Of a DNA stretch of 64,000 nt, positions 19,280 to 29,501 are shown in pieces. The position numbers and the translations under genes are program-made. The stretch lies in assembly GCA_002099365.1 (NCBI GenBank), contig MSED01000006.1, positions 62,001 to 126,000 of the forward strand, read 5' to 3'. Positions within the stretch are counted from its first letter, which is position 1, and each line of letters begins with the position of its first letter. Origin of the DNA: Phialophora verrucosa. Its lineage: Eukaryota; Ascomycota; Eurotiomycetes; Chaetothyriales; Herpotrichiellaceae. Below the pieces are notes generated by a model, which worked only from the letters and a program-made list of their open reading frames with translations, had not been told where the DNA came from and did no database searches.

Positions 19280-21679
19280 ATGCTGTTTGAACCCGGTTCG
19301 GTGCCCTCGGGCCCGCCCATTGAGACAAAGAAGGCCTTGATCTTGCTCGACTTCCAGAACGACTTCATCAAGCCAAATGGCAACCTTCCTGTCAGCAATG
19401 TCCAGCCTTTCCTGCCCAACTTATTGTCGCTGGTGGACGAGTTTCGTTCCAAAGGAGAAGTGATATGGGTCGGAACTGGATACGGACAACCTCGCTCATC
19501 TATCTCTCCTATAACGGGATCTCACTCGATACTCCTCAAGCAACATCTTCAGCAGGCCCAGTCAAATGAAGACGACAGTGAGTACTACAATGACCCGAGC
19601 AACTTTCGCTCACCTCACGAAGATCCCCTCTCTCCCTCGCCGAAGCCAGACGCTGTCCACGATCGGGAGGCATTTCTTGCTCCGGTTATGACGACAACCA
19701 AGCACAGATGCTGCATGCCTGGAACCTGGGGGGCAGAATATCCTGATAACATCAAGACCACCATCGACCTGCAGCGAGATCTGGTCATGGAGAAGTCGCA
19801 CTACTCGGCATTTCAGGACACACCCTTACTGATGCACCTTCGTACGCGCCTGATTACAGATATCTATGTCTGCGGTACGCTCTCCAATATCGGCGTTTAC
19901 GCGTCTGTGCTTGACGCTGTGTGCCATGGTGTACAAGTCACTCTCGTCGAGGACTGTCTCGGATATATAGACGAGACATGCCATGTCGAGGCCATGCGTC
20001 AGATGGCAGATAGTATGGGCGCAAATGGTGTTGATTGCCAGGAACTGCGCGATGATATCGCCGGACTACTCGGTGAGGTCATTCGAGAAGAAGATTATCC
20101 GACACGCTTTCAAGTCAGCCTCCCTCCACCGGCTCGAAGAACAAGGTCGCACAAAACGAGACAACAGATCGATGACTGGATATCGGAATTGGAAGGCGGA
20201 CACAGTGAGGGCCCGTCGGGGGACCCCGAAAGAACGGAGTCGAAACGGCGCGAAGATGCGGGGACTCCGCGCCGTGACGCCCACGACCCAAGTGAGTCAT
20301 CCCGCCAACTGGTGAAACAGAAAACAGTCGAGCACAACCCGCCCCAGAAAAGGTCAACAAGCGATCTGGATACACTAGACGAGGATCGCGTACTCAAATT
20401 GTCACAAAAACCATCCTCCCGTCGCACCTCGACACATGCTGAACTAAAAAAGCCCAGACAGGCACAACAAGTCACGCGAAAGCGGCGTCCTTCGCGGGAG
20501 TCGTCGATCAGGTCTACTACGCCTACAGAATCACCAATACATCGGACTCGATCAGCGGAAGAATCATCTTCTCATAAGACCCACTCCTCAGAGAGTGACC
20601 AAACGCGCACTCGAGACATGGCGCCAGACGCATCACCTGACAGCCGCCAAATGGCACCAAAGAAGAAGAAAAAGACTGCGCCAAATGTCCTTGGACTCGG
20701 GGATAAGATTGGCGAGGGCGACACCAGACTTTACACCAACCTTCTTGATCAGGTTGAAGCCGAGCAGGCATTCTATTCATGCAGGAAAGACATCAAATGG
20801 CAGAAGATGTTTCATCGGTCGGGCGAAGTGCCTCGACTTGTCGCTGTCCAGGGGAATATTGCTGCCAATAGCGCTGAGTTGCCCATATACCGTCATCCAG
20901 CTGACGAGTCACCCGAGCTGTTGCCCTTCGACACCGTCGTGAACATGCTACGCAAGGCCGCTGAAGAAGTTGTGGGCCACCCCCTAAACCATGCCTTAAT
21001 ACAATGGTATCGTAACAGTGAAGACAACATCTCGGAACATTCAGACAAAACACTCGACATCGTGCGCGGATCCAGCATTGTTAATGTGAGCTTGGGCGCT
21101 CAAAGAACTATGGTTTTGAGGGCGAAGAAGTCCGCTCTTGTAGCCCCGGTCGAAGATGAAGAGCCTGACACTGCAAGGCCTTCTCAGCGAGTCACCCTAC
21201 CTCATAACTCTTTGTTCGTCCTCGGTCAAGCCACGAATCAGCACTGGCTTCACTCGATTCGCGCCGACAAGCGACCTGCTTTTGAGAAGGCTCCTGCAGA
21301 ACTTGCCTTTGACGGAGAGAGGATCAGCTTCACTTTTAGACACATCGGGACGTTCATCAATCCTGTTGATAATACTATCTGGGGTCAAGGCGCGACAAGC
21401 AAGACCCGAGACGGAGCAACACCATTGACAACTGGGCCCGAGGCCGAACGAGAGGGCGAAGAAATGATCCGAGCATTTGGGCAGGAGAATCATCGCAGCG
21501 TGGACTGGGACTGGAATGCATGGTACGGAAGGGGTTTTAACGTGGTGAACTTCGAGACGAAGGCGGCTGAAGAAGGACCGCCAGCCGAGATAGAGCACGT
21601 TGGCGGCACGAAGGGAGAGAAGATTAAAATCGATCAGGAGAGCAGCAGCCCGACCAGAGCGGAATCGGCGCCGTTCTGA
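19280..21679 (+). CDS. Isochorismatase-like / AlkB-type 2OG-Fe(II) dioxygenase fusion protein
   Basis: Single-exon frame of 799 residues from the first in-frame ATG. Residues 16-270 are an isochorismatase-like fold: ALILLDFQNDF holds the conserved Asp (D24), EKSHYSAF holds the Lys (K172), and CGTLSNIGVYAS has glycine (G205) where cysteine hydrolases have their nucleophilic Cys. Residues 285-475 are a Ser/Arg/Lys-rich disordered linker ending in a KKKKK nuclear-signal-like run. Residues 480-695 resemble AlkB: IQWYRNSEDNISEHSDKTLD gives the HxD iron ligands (H587, D589), NQHWLHSI gives the distal His (H658), and RISFTFRHI gives the 2-oxoglutarate-binding arginines. AlkB enzymes oxidatively demethylate nucleic acids or proteins. 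The fusion suggests a nuclear role, but the substrate of either half is unknown. The Cys-to-Gly change means the first half is not a cysteine amidase; it may act like true isochorismatases or be structural. Confidence 0.87.
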   Translation: MLFEPGSVPSGPPIETKKALILLDFQNDFIKPNGNLPVSNVQPFLPNLLSLVDEFRSKGEVIWVGTGYGQPRSSISPITGSHSILLKQHLQQAQSNEDDSEYYNDPSNFRSPHEDPLSPSPKPDAVHDREAFLAPVMTTTKHRCCMPGTWGAEYPDNIKTTIDLQRDLVMEKSHYSAFQDTPLLMHLRTRLITDIYVCGTLSNIGVYASVLDAVCHGVQVTLVEDCLGYIDETCHVEAMRQMADSMGANGVDCQELRDDIAGLLGEVIREEDYPTRFQVSLPPPARRTRSHKTRQQIDDWISELEGGHSEGPSGDPERTESKRREDAGTPRRDAHDPSESSRQLVKQKTVEHNPPQKRSTSDLDTLDEDRVLKLSQKPSSRRTSTHAELKKPRQAQQVTRKRRPSRESSIRSTTPTESPIHRTRSAEESSSHKTHSSESDQTRTRDMAPDASPDSRQMAPKKKKKTAPNVLGLGDKIGEGDTRLYTNLLDQVEAEQAFYSCRKDIKWQKMFHRSGEVPRLVAVQGNIAANSAELPIYRHPADESPELLPFDTVVNMLRKAAEEVVGHPLNHALIQWYRNSEDNISEHSDKTLDIVRGSSIVNVSLGAQRTMVLRAKKSALVAPVEDEEPDTARPSQRVTLPHNSLFVLGQATNQHWLHSIRADKRPAFEKAPAELAFDGERISFTFRHIGTFINPVDNTIWGQGATSKTRDGATPLTTGPEAEREGEEMIRAFGQENHRSVDWDWNAWYGRGFNVVNFETKAAEEGPPAEIEHVGGTKGEKIKIDQESSSPTRAESAPF

Positions 21680-22393
21680 AGCCGCTCAGAAGACGGCGCC
21701 ATTATCAGCCAGCTAAGGATATGTACAAGAACCGTGCTGGAAACACAGAGCACAGACTCACCAAGAGTTCGATACACGCGCTTCCGACGACGGAAATGAA
21801 GTCCAAGGGCTGTCGTTCAGCAACCAGAAACGCTGTCCACGCACCCGACAAATCAAGTTGCAACCCGCGACGCACCGGGGATCCGAATTCCAACTTTGTC
21901 GGGGAAGCGATTGTGGACACGCACTTCGAGCTAAACTGCGCCCGGTATGCGTACGTGCATCGGCAACATCACGGCAGGAGAGGGAATGATGGCACAGCAG
22001 TGGACTCGAACCGATCATATGATTTGGAAGTATCGGACCGGACCAGGGCTGGGACGAGTACAGGGGCCGAAGGACCGGAAATGGGATTTGCGTAGGCATT
22101 AGGACTATGCTCCAGACTTGACCAAATAGAAAAAGAATGACGGATGCCGGATGCCGAATGGCGAATGATGAAACGAAGAATGAATGATACGACCAACGAC
22201 CAACGAACGACCATGAATGGGCACCAACGCATCGGGCATGAAGGGATGCCTATGGAAAAGCACGATGGAAATGTACTTTGATGACAGCATGTATGAGACA
22301 CGGATTCCACGAGACGGAAAGCATGGCCGTTACAGGGAGGGGGAAATATTGTGGATGGAGTGAGTGCAAAAAAAGGGGTACTCTCTCTCTCTC

Positions 22394-22463
<70 letters not shown>

Positions 22464-23005
22464 TGGGTGTGTGGATGAGTAGATGAGTCTGTATCTAGCT
22501 GTTGCCAGCAGGATGAACGATTTTTCTTCAGCAACCGACGCCCTTTCGGCGGACATGTCAATCTGCTCATTCTTTGCCAGAGCCTCGCGACGAGCTCCTG
22601 ACATCGCTATCTCCCCCATGAAAAGAGAACGGAATAAATGAAACTAAGCTATGATGCTGCTTTGTGGTAATCAATTGCGCGCATTTACTTGCCAGTTGTT
22701 AGGGACTTGCGACGCTCCAGGTCGATGACCATGTCACTGGCACGCTTCCATGTCGCTGTGCCACAATACTATCAAAACCCGGCCTAGGTGCCAGAAGATA
22801 TTACTGCATGCAAACCCCCTATTCGTGTCCTCCCAAACGCCGCCGATGCAATCCATAAGATTGGGGATACGTCAGAGCCTCCTGATGCATTCATATCACG
22901 TTGATCAACCAGAGCGTGCAGCACCTAGCTAAGCCTCAAACATAGGAAAGTGTGCGCCGATTTCCTCGCATCTCCCGGCGCCATGGAGAGCGTCGACAGT
23001 ATCCT
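21680..23005. other. Intergenic region with a microsatellite
   Basis: About 1.3 kb between convergent genes. It holds the (CT)n(TG)n repeat listed separately and GAATGA-type low-complexity sequence around 22130-22215. The long open frames that cross the repeat (His/Thr or Val/Cys repeats) are artefacts of the dinucleotide run. Confidence 0.6.
22381..22473. repeat. (CT)n-(TG)n microsatellite
   Basis: A CT run of about seven units (22381-22394) is followed by about thirty uninterrupted TG units to about 22459, then by degenerate GTGTGGG repeats. It lies in the 3' flank between two convergent genes. It is likely to be length-variable between strains and may be mis-sized in the assembly. Confidence 0.97.
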
Positions 23006-25007
23006 TCAGATGAAGTAATCCTGTGGCAAAGCGGCAAGGCCAACAATGGTACCCACGGCACCGATAGCCATTCCTGTAATAGTAGCGGCAGCCAATTTGA
23101 TGAAGCCATTGCCACGTTGTTCACCAGCTCTTGACTTCGTTTTCTTGACCTTTTTTCGAAGCGGCTCCCCATTTGTGGCAGATAATCCCTCAGCGATTCC
23201 CATGACCAAGCCTGGCTCACTTGGCGCTGTGGTTTCGACGGTATGACTCGCGATATCGTCATCTGTCAGAGAAACGGCAGTCATATCGCCAATTTCAGAG
23301 GAAGCAAGCTCGGAAGGCGCCGGCTTGGGATTGAAGGTGTCAGAGCAGATTTGATCAGCCTTTCGTTTCCTGGATCCCCTAGATTCTTCCTCTGGGTGTT
23401 GTTGAACAAGGCTGGCAATCGAAAGCGGTGACAACGAATGGGCTGGAGGAGGCACTGCAGGTACTTGGTAGGCAAAAGGCGCAGCGTAGACGGGCGCACA
23501 AGGAGTGCCAGGCGGGTGGTAGGCTGAATCAAACTGAAAACGTTGTTGTGGTGGAGGCGGCCGTGGCAGAGGCTCAAAGGAGGCAGAGTCGCGACCAGCC
23601 AAGCTGAGTCCTGGATGGACTGCTGGATTTATGAAACCACAAAATGGTGGGTCGCACTGCGGATACGGAGGGAATGTAGGAGCCGCCGATGAGGCCGAGT
23701 TCGTAGATTCTCCTGATGCCTTGACCATGGCTGCATCAGACGGACTTGGAGCTCGGCCATGCTCTGGTTGTTCTGGAGCATTCATGGAGCTGCTTGGGCA
23801 GGCCTCTGTTTGGGAAGAAGGTATAAAGTTTGTTCCGAGGGGATCTGAGTGTTGGTTGTCGAGGTCGTCATCGGCATAGGACTCAGGTTCAGAGGTCTCA
23901 TCGTTATCATAACTGCTCCCACATTGGATAACATCAGCTGGATCGGAGGCTGGTGGTTGAGAGGGGTCGTTCTTGTTAGGATTCGTAGCAGTCACGACGG
24001 GAGCAATCGGGTAGATGGGCGAGAGTGTGACAATTTTAGACCTCATTGCAGACTCCGTCTCGTCGTCCGAAAGTTCCCCAAGTGACGAGCTTTCCGGAGT
24101 GGAACCGCCATCAGAGTCAGGGGTAGTGAAGCTTCGAGCTTGCGGTATGACGATTTCGACGCTGGCTTCACGGACGGAGTCTTGAATGACCTGCTCTTCT
24201 TTGTCGGGATCTGAGAGATGGCCGTCTACCTCGTAGATCTGGTAGTCTGATTCTTCTTGGTCGCCCAGAATTTCTGAAGAAGGTTCCTCATATGCTTCAT
24301 CTTCACTGTAGTAGTCGGCAGTAAAAGTGTTTCGATAGATGTTGCCGTCAGGTGAGCGGGGATCGTTGGATTCGGAACTGCTCGTAGAAGTCAGCAGGGG
24401 CCAAGAATCATCAAGAGTGTAGATGAGGCTATACCTTTCGTCAGACCATTTCCAACTAGCTCGTAGTCGGAGGGCGCTGAAATGGGCTGGTTCGGTGTCA
24501 CTACATGTCACTGTTGGAGCGTTGTTGTACTCACTGCTCCCTCTCACCACATCAGCACCCATAGTCACAGTATCGTTATTCCAGACTTTTTCAAGTTGGT
24601 ATATTGCTAGCCGCCTCCCACAGAGCTGAGTGCCATGCATTGAGCCAACGTCTTCGATTAGGATGTCCTGCTTGTGTCAGTTCTGGGCCTGTGCAGCATA
24701 GAATCAAGAACGCACTCTTGTGGCAGGGTCTGCTCGCAAGATGGCATGGCTTCTCGACATAACCTTCGAGTCAAACCAGGTATTGTCTGGAGCTGCAGTG
24801 ATGCCTCCGTAGCCGCTCTGGGTGCCACGGCCTATATGGACCTGCCACTCTGGTGCTCGGAGGGTGATGGTTCGCTTGGGGATGAGTTCACGAAGGTCGA
24901 CATCTTCGAGGGTCACGGTCACTGCGAGTGTATTAGCACGAGCATGGACTTCGGAATCGGAGGCCGTGGCACGTACCATGTAGATCTGAATGCTCGGTGC
25001 CAGCCAT
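23006..25007 (-). CDS. FHA-domain protein with C-terminal membrane anchor
   Basis: Inferred three-exon gene of 633 residues: 24977-25007, 24716-24921 and 23006-24670. The first intron (gtacgt...gctaata...gcag) and the second (gtgcgt...caag) join the frame cleanly. The FHA domain spans about residues 25-110, with IGRG (40-43), VMSRSHA (64-70) and EDVGSMHGT (85-93); these Arg, Ser and His residues bind phosphothreonine in FHA domains. A long acidic, Ser/Pro-rich region follows, then a basic stretch (LRKKVKKTKSRAG) and a hydrophobic Gly/Ala-rich tail helix (about 605-628) before QDYFI. This is a tail-anchored layout as in SLMAP/Far9-Far10-type FHA proteins, but without an evident coiled coil, so I do not assign it. 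If the first intron is not spliced, translation would start at 24979 (MVRATAS). A further in-frame 54-nt intron near 24383-24436 is possible. Confidence 0.8.
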
Positions 25008-25781
25008 GCTGACAGTACTGCGGTGCTGTCAGACTGGTCTGTCCGCAGGGCTCTTCCTGGTGATACAGTTTCGGTGAGCGGTCTTCAAGTGGAAGGGATT
25101 TAGTAGTTGAGGAGTTGAAGTCCGAAGAGAGTAGTGAGGTTCAGACGAGGCGCAGGCAACCAGAGGGGTTGAAGTGTTCCGTGTCGATTTGGTTGGAGCC
25201 CGCAGCACGAGGCACGGTATCGGTTGGAGTCTAAGGCGCGAGACTTTGTAGAGATAAGCCGTGCTGGGAGATGAAGATGTGGGCTTGAACCGCTCAGGCC
25301 GACGTGAGGCAGTTCCTCCGCAGGCAGACACACATGAAGCAGTGGTTGTTGTTCAAGTGAAGGAGAGATGAGACAGTTTACTTGGGCTTGACTTGAACAC
25401 TCACGCTCGTCTCACAGGCCCGCATTTGCAGGCACGGGGCAGCTGCCCCTCACTTGCAGCCTGCCAGCTACTGCAATCGATAAAGAGTGGATCTGGCCTT
25501 GTTCTAAAACAGGTTTAGACCACGATAACGCCGTTGCTGACTGTCATTTGAGCTCAAGGCTGAAGTCAAGCCTTGTCCTGTCCAAGTGGACTTGCCCCTC
25601 CAGGTATGGTGCTGTTACAACTCGTATTCATTCTCATCAACGCCGCCCCTGTCTAGTGCTTCGTAGGCCACCAACTCAAGTATATAATGGACAGTGGTAG
25701 ATCCAGAAACGGATCTGGAGCTCGGCTCGCCTACACTCCCAAAATCCCGACCAGCTGGATTTGAGTTGAATGTGATTGACC
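25008..25781. other. Divergent promoter region
   Basis: About 770 bases between the FHA gene and the alpha/beta hydrolase gene, which diverge from it. A TATATAA lies at 25681-25687. No gene is supported here. Confidence 0.45.
25681..25687 (+). promoter_or_regulatory. TATA-like box upstream of the alpha/beta hydrolase gene
   Basis: The sequence TATATAA lies 95 bases upstream of the ATG at 25782, a plausible distance for a fungal TATA element. The assignment rests on sequence and position only. Confidence 0.3.
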
Positions 25782-26915
25782 ATGGTCAACGTGTTTTCTT
25801 GTTTGCCCTACCTCTCCTGGTCACACGTCCCAAAAGAACACCCTCTTCCTCCTCAGATCTACCGTACCAATGTAGCTACCCCGTGTGGCAACTTGGAGCT
25901 TCTGTCCTGTCAGCCCAGGCATCGTGATCCGAAAATACCGCCGCTGATCTTTGTGCACGGCGGCTTCGGCTTCGCGGCCGTCTGGCTTGGCTGGATGACA
26001 TATCTCTACGAACATGGCTACGCTGGAACCATCTATGCCTACAGCGCGCGAAGCCACGGCGCAAGCTATCCCGTTCCATACCTCCAAATGGTCTGTGGGA
26101 CAGCTCTCGATGATTTCGCTAGCGACTTGGCGACTGTAGTCTGGCACATCACCGCTCACCTCGAAGACGAGAAGGATCCGATTCTGATAGCTCATTCCGC
26201 GGGAGGAGCACTCGTGCAGTACACTCTTGCCAACCGCATGATCACAGTCGCTGGGCTCTGCTTGGTAGGATCGATTCCACATTTCGGCGGACTCGACGCA
26301 TATTGGAATTGGACAAAGATGGATCCCTGGATGCACCCTCGATCGTGGATTTTCGGTTTCCACCCAATGAGTGCCCTCGCTCATCCAAAGCTAGTTCACC
26401 AGGCTTTCTTTGCGGACAAATTCCCCCTGGACAAGGTGGAAGGTTTCATGCACTGGATGGCACCTTATGAGAGTCTGGGTTGGGCCGGTGGCCAAAATGG
26501 CTCGTTTTGGAAATGGTTGATGGGGAAGAACGAATGGGTAGAGCCCACGCGCATCCTACAATCAGTGAGCGGGTGGGAGAGACCTGGCGATCGAGTCTGT
26601 GTCATGGTAGGTAGTCACGACCGACTGATGGATTTAAGCATGGCACGGCGACAAGTGAGCGAATTTCGAGCAGCGATAAGATCGATGGACTTGGAGCCTT
26701 CAGCGGGTAAGCGCGCACACGGATTTGACGCGGATACAAAGGAGAGTGATCATGAAGAAGCCACACAGGAGATCGAGGTTGAGGCCTCGGACAGAGTCAG
26801 GCTCGTTGTGGTACAAGGCGCCGGTCATCATACTCAGAATGACATACAATGGCAGGCTGCGGCAGAAGCAGTCAGGCGGTGGCTTGAGCAGTTAAGACGA
26901 GTCTCACCAGTGTGA
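25782..26915 (+). CDS. Alpha/beta hydrolase-fold protein
   Basis: Single-exon frame of 377 residues from the first in-frame ATG. IFVHGGFGFAAVW (about 57-69) is the oxyanion-hole HGG loop, and LIAHSAGGALVQY is the nucleophile elbow (S139, with AHSAG in place of GXSXG). MVGSHDRLMD is a likely acid segment, and VVQGAGHHTQNDIQW carries the catalytic His near the C-terminus. The spacing fits an alpha/beta hydrolase with a cap region around 170-240 rich in Trp and Met. An insert of about 35 charged residues lies just before the last strand. No signal peptide is present. The N-terminal 25 residues look atypical, so a missed 5' exon is possible. The substrate is unknown; it could be an esterase, lipase or epoxide hydrolase-like enzyme. 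Confidence 0.8.
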   Translation: MVNVFSCLPYLSWSHVPKEHPLPPQIYRTNVATPCGNLELLSCQPRHRDPKIPPLIFVHGGFGFAAVWLGWMTYLYEHGYAGTIYAYSARSHGASYPVPYLQMVCGTALDDFASDLATVVWHITAHLEDEKDPILIAHSAGGALVQYTLANRMITVAGLCLVGSIPHFGGLDAYWNWTKMDPWMHPRSWIFGFHPMSALAHPKLVHQAFFADKFPLDKVEGFMHWMAPYESLGWAGGQNGSFWKWLMGKNEWVEPTRILQSVSGWERPGDRVCVMVGSHDRLMDLSMARRQVSEFRAAIRSMDLEPSAGKRAHGFDADTKESDHEEATQEIEVEASDRVRLVVVQGAGHHTQNDIQWQAAAEAVRRWLEQLRRVSPV

Positions 26916-27217
26916 ATCCAGAACCGAAGCGTTTTGAGCCCTCATATTATACACTCCTGTACACCTTTTTGTGCCTCATGCTCATCAGAACGCCGTGATG
27001 CAGATCTCGGAATCTAACACCGAGATTCGCACGAGCAAGTGTGCTATTACTTACAGATCAACAAATCTCCCTCGTGTAGATCGCTCATCAGCATGAAGCA
27101 TGACCCGTACCCGTACCCATCGGACAGACCCAAGAAGACAAAGTGAGAAGGGAGATCCGCCATAGGAGAACAGCAGCAAGATAAGGAGCAGCAGCCATGC
27201 AATCCACGATGACTGAA
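26916..27217. other. Short intergenic region between convergent genes
   Basis: About 300 bases of presumed 3' UTR of the hydrolase and Tom70 genes. Nothing else was seen. Confidence 0.5.
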
Positions 27218-29240
27218 TTATCTCAACTGAGGACCACCAAGTCCCGCGCCTTCCATCTGCTGCAAACGGGCTGCTAGCTGTGGATACTTTTGCGACACCT
27301 CGAGTTGCGTACGTGTGGCTTCGGCGTAGGAGAGGGCGTTGACAATCTCTCCTTCTGTTCTTGAGAGCTCCGCCGCACGTTCGAAGTACTCGAGAGCCTT
27401 AGTCACCTTGCCTTGTTGCAGGAGCAGCTGAGCCATGGTGGCGACAGCGATGTCGCATTCTGGGTCAACTGCAAGCCATGATCAGCACTATGTCACGTTT
27501 TTAGCTTGGACTAACTTACGGATCAACGCCTTCTCGCACAGCTCTTCAGCCGCCTTGAAGTCCTGTTTCCATTGGAAGAGTGCCAGTGCCTTGTTGATAA
27601 GAGGCAGGACATTGATCGCCCCAGTGGGCTTCGTTTGTCTTTCCATATCGATCGCTGTCTCGAATCTTTCGATGGCGTCCTGATACTTTTGCTGGTCGAG
27701 CAGCAGCTCACCGTAGTAGTTGTAGACATCCGGCACCTTGTCAAAGTTCTTGACGCATCGTCGGAAAGTTGCCATGGACGAAGCGATTGAGCCGAGCTTG
27801 TACTGGGTGACACCCAGCTGGATGTGTGAGTAGATGAAGTCCTTATCCAAGTCGATGGACTTTTGGTAGTCCTTGGCAGCGTCGGCGTATTCTCCCAAGA
27901 TGAAATGTAACTGGGCGCGATGGTAGTAGATATCGGGGTCGTCCTTGTCCTGTGCCATTGCTTTCTCAAAGTCGTCCGCAGCTAAGTCCTTGTTGCCAAG
28001 CTCCAACTGCATGCTCGCACGCTTGATGTACGGTTGCGTCAGGGACGGCTGCAGTTCGATAGCCTTGTTCAAGTCTTCAAGGGCGTGTGCCGTGTCACCT
28101 TCGAGGTACAAGAATGTTGCCCTCATGTTGTAAGCGAACGCCTCGTGTTCGCCCAAGTCTCCGAGTTCGAGGGCCTTCTTGAAATTGGCGGCTGCCTCGT
28201 CGTAGCCTTCGGACGTCTTCTTTTTCATGGCAACCAAGCCTCGTTGGAGCTGGCCTTTTCCTGTGTTCTCGTCGAGCTCGGCTGTCTCCTCGAGCCCTAT
28301 GGGCGGCGGCCGCGGGCGGAAGCTTTGCAGATAATTCGAGACGAAGGTTGCGCCAGGCAACTTGTTCTTCTTGTTTGCCAGAATTGCCTTTCCCTTCTTT
28401 TCGGCCACTTTCTTCAGTAGTCTTTCCACGCTCTGGGCGCTGCTTTCGTTCTTGAAACCATCGATGATGCAGCTGGCCGTGTAATCTAGGAGGGCTTCGG
28501 AGAACATGCCTAGGTGTTCGTATGCATGTGCGCGCCGGTTGAGGGCTTTGACGTACTCGGAGTCCATCGAGATGGCCGCAGTGCAATCTTCAACCACCTT
28601 CTCCCACTCGCTAAGGGCATTGTAGCAAGCGGCGCGGTTGGAGTAGTAGACGGGGTCGGGTTTGCAGAGGATGGCCTGGCCGTAGAGTTCAATGGCCTTG
28701 TTGTAGTCTTTGGAGCCGTAGGCTTTGTTGCCTGCTTGCTTTAATTTGCCTGCATACGTCGCTCGGTCCTGTTCAGTGTCAATACCAATGCCCTGACGCC
28801 GCCTGATTAAGTTGTACCTCTTTCGAGAAGCTTTCGACATTGGACTCGTTAATGTCTGGCAGTTCGTCTTCCGCCTCGACGGTCACAGTTCGAGGAGCAG
28901 CAGTCCCTATATCACATCTCAGTCATGGACGATCCGCGACAGGGCATCTCGCCTCACCGGCCTCCTCATCTTGAAGACTGATACCCGACGACTTGGCTGC
29001 CTCTTCAGCAGCCCTCTTCTCTTTCCGTCGCTCCTTTTTGCTTTTCTTCTTTTCTGTGGGTGTCGACGGGGCGCCTGCCTTCTGGGAGGAGAAATAGTAG
29101 ATGGCACCGGCACTCGTGACGACGACGACAGTGCCCGCTATTGTGTACGCAACCGCCTTGTTCTCCGAGACCCAATTGGATACGCGATCCCAAAGGGACG
29201 CAGGTGCGCGAGAGGCATCGACGGCGGCAGCTTCTGCCAT
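27218..29240 (-). CDS. TOM70: Mitochondrial protein import receptor Tom70
   Basis: Four exons, 28958-29240, 28818-28906, 27520-28768 and 27218-27468, with introns of 51, 49 and 51 nt, give 623 residues. A single membrane helix at about 29-50 (AVAYTIAGTVVVVTSAGAIYYF) follows a short N-terminus. Next is a basic KKKSKKERRKEKR stretch, and then a long array of TPR repeats beginning at YAGKLKQAGNKAYGSKDYN. The N-terminal TPR clamp (KLKQAGNKAYG...PDPVYYSNRAACY) is the Hsp70/Hsp90 EEVD-binding part; the later repeats bind internal signals of carrier preproteins. Tom70 sits in the mitochondrial outer membrane with its TPR domain in the cytosol. The 49-nt second intron is set by the need to join ESFSKE to DRATYAGK in frame; reading through leaves the frame. 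Confidence 0.95.
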
Positions 29241-29501
29241 TGCAAGTGTGACAAGATAATTACAAGAAGTTGACAGGAGCTAGAAAACCAAGTCCGCGAT
29301 ACCCTGGAAACAGATGAAAATGCCAGACAGGAAAGCTGTCCAGCAGAGACAAAGCAGGAAGCAAATGCAATGCGCAATGATCTCAGAACAAAAAGATGGA
29401 GATGGAGACGAACACGGCCATCAGCCAATCACAAGTGCCTAAGCTCTTCGTCGCCGCCATGCAAAGAGATTTAATTACTGTGCACGGAGTACGGAGCACC
29501 G

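Noticed and set aside
21969..22619. Open frames crossing the TG microsatellite (His/Thr and Val/Cys repeat proteins)
   Set aside because: The length comes from translating a dinucleotide repeat, with no conserved sequence on either side.
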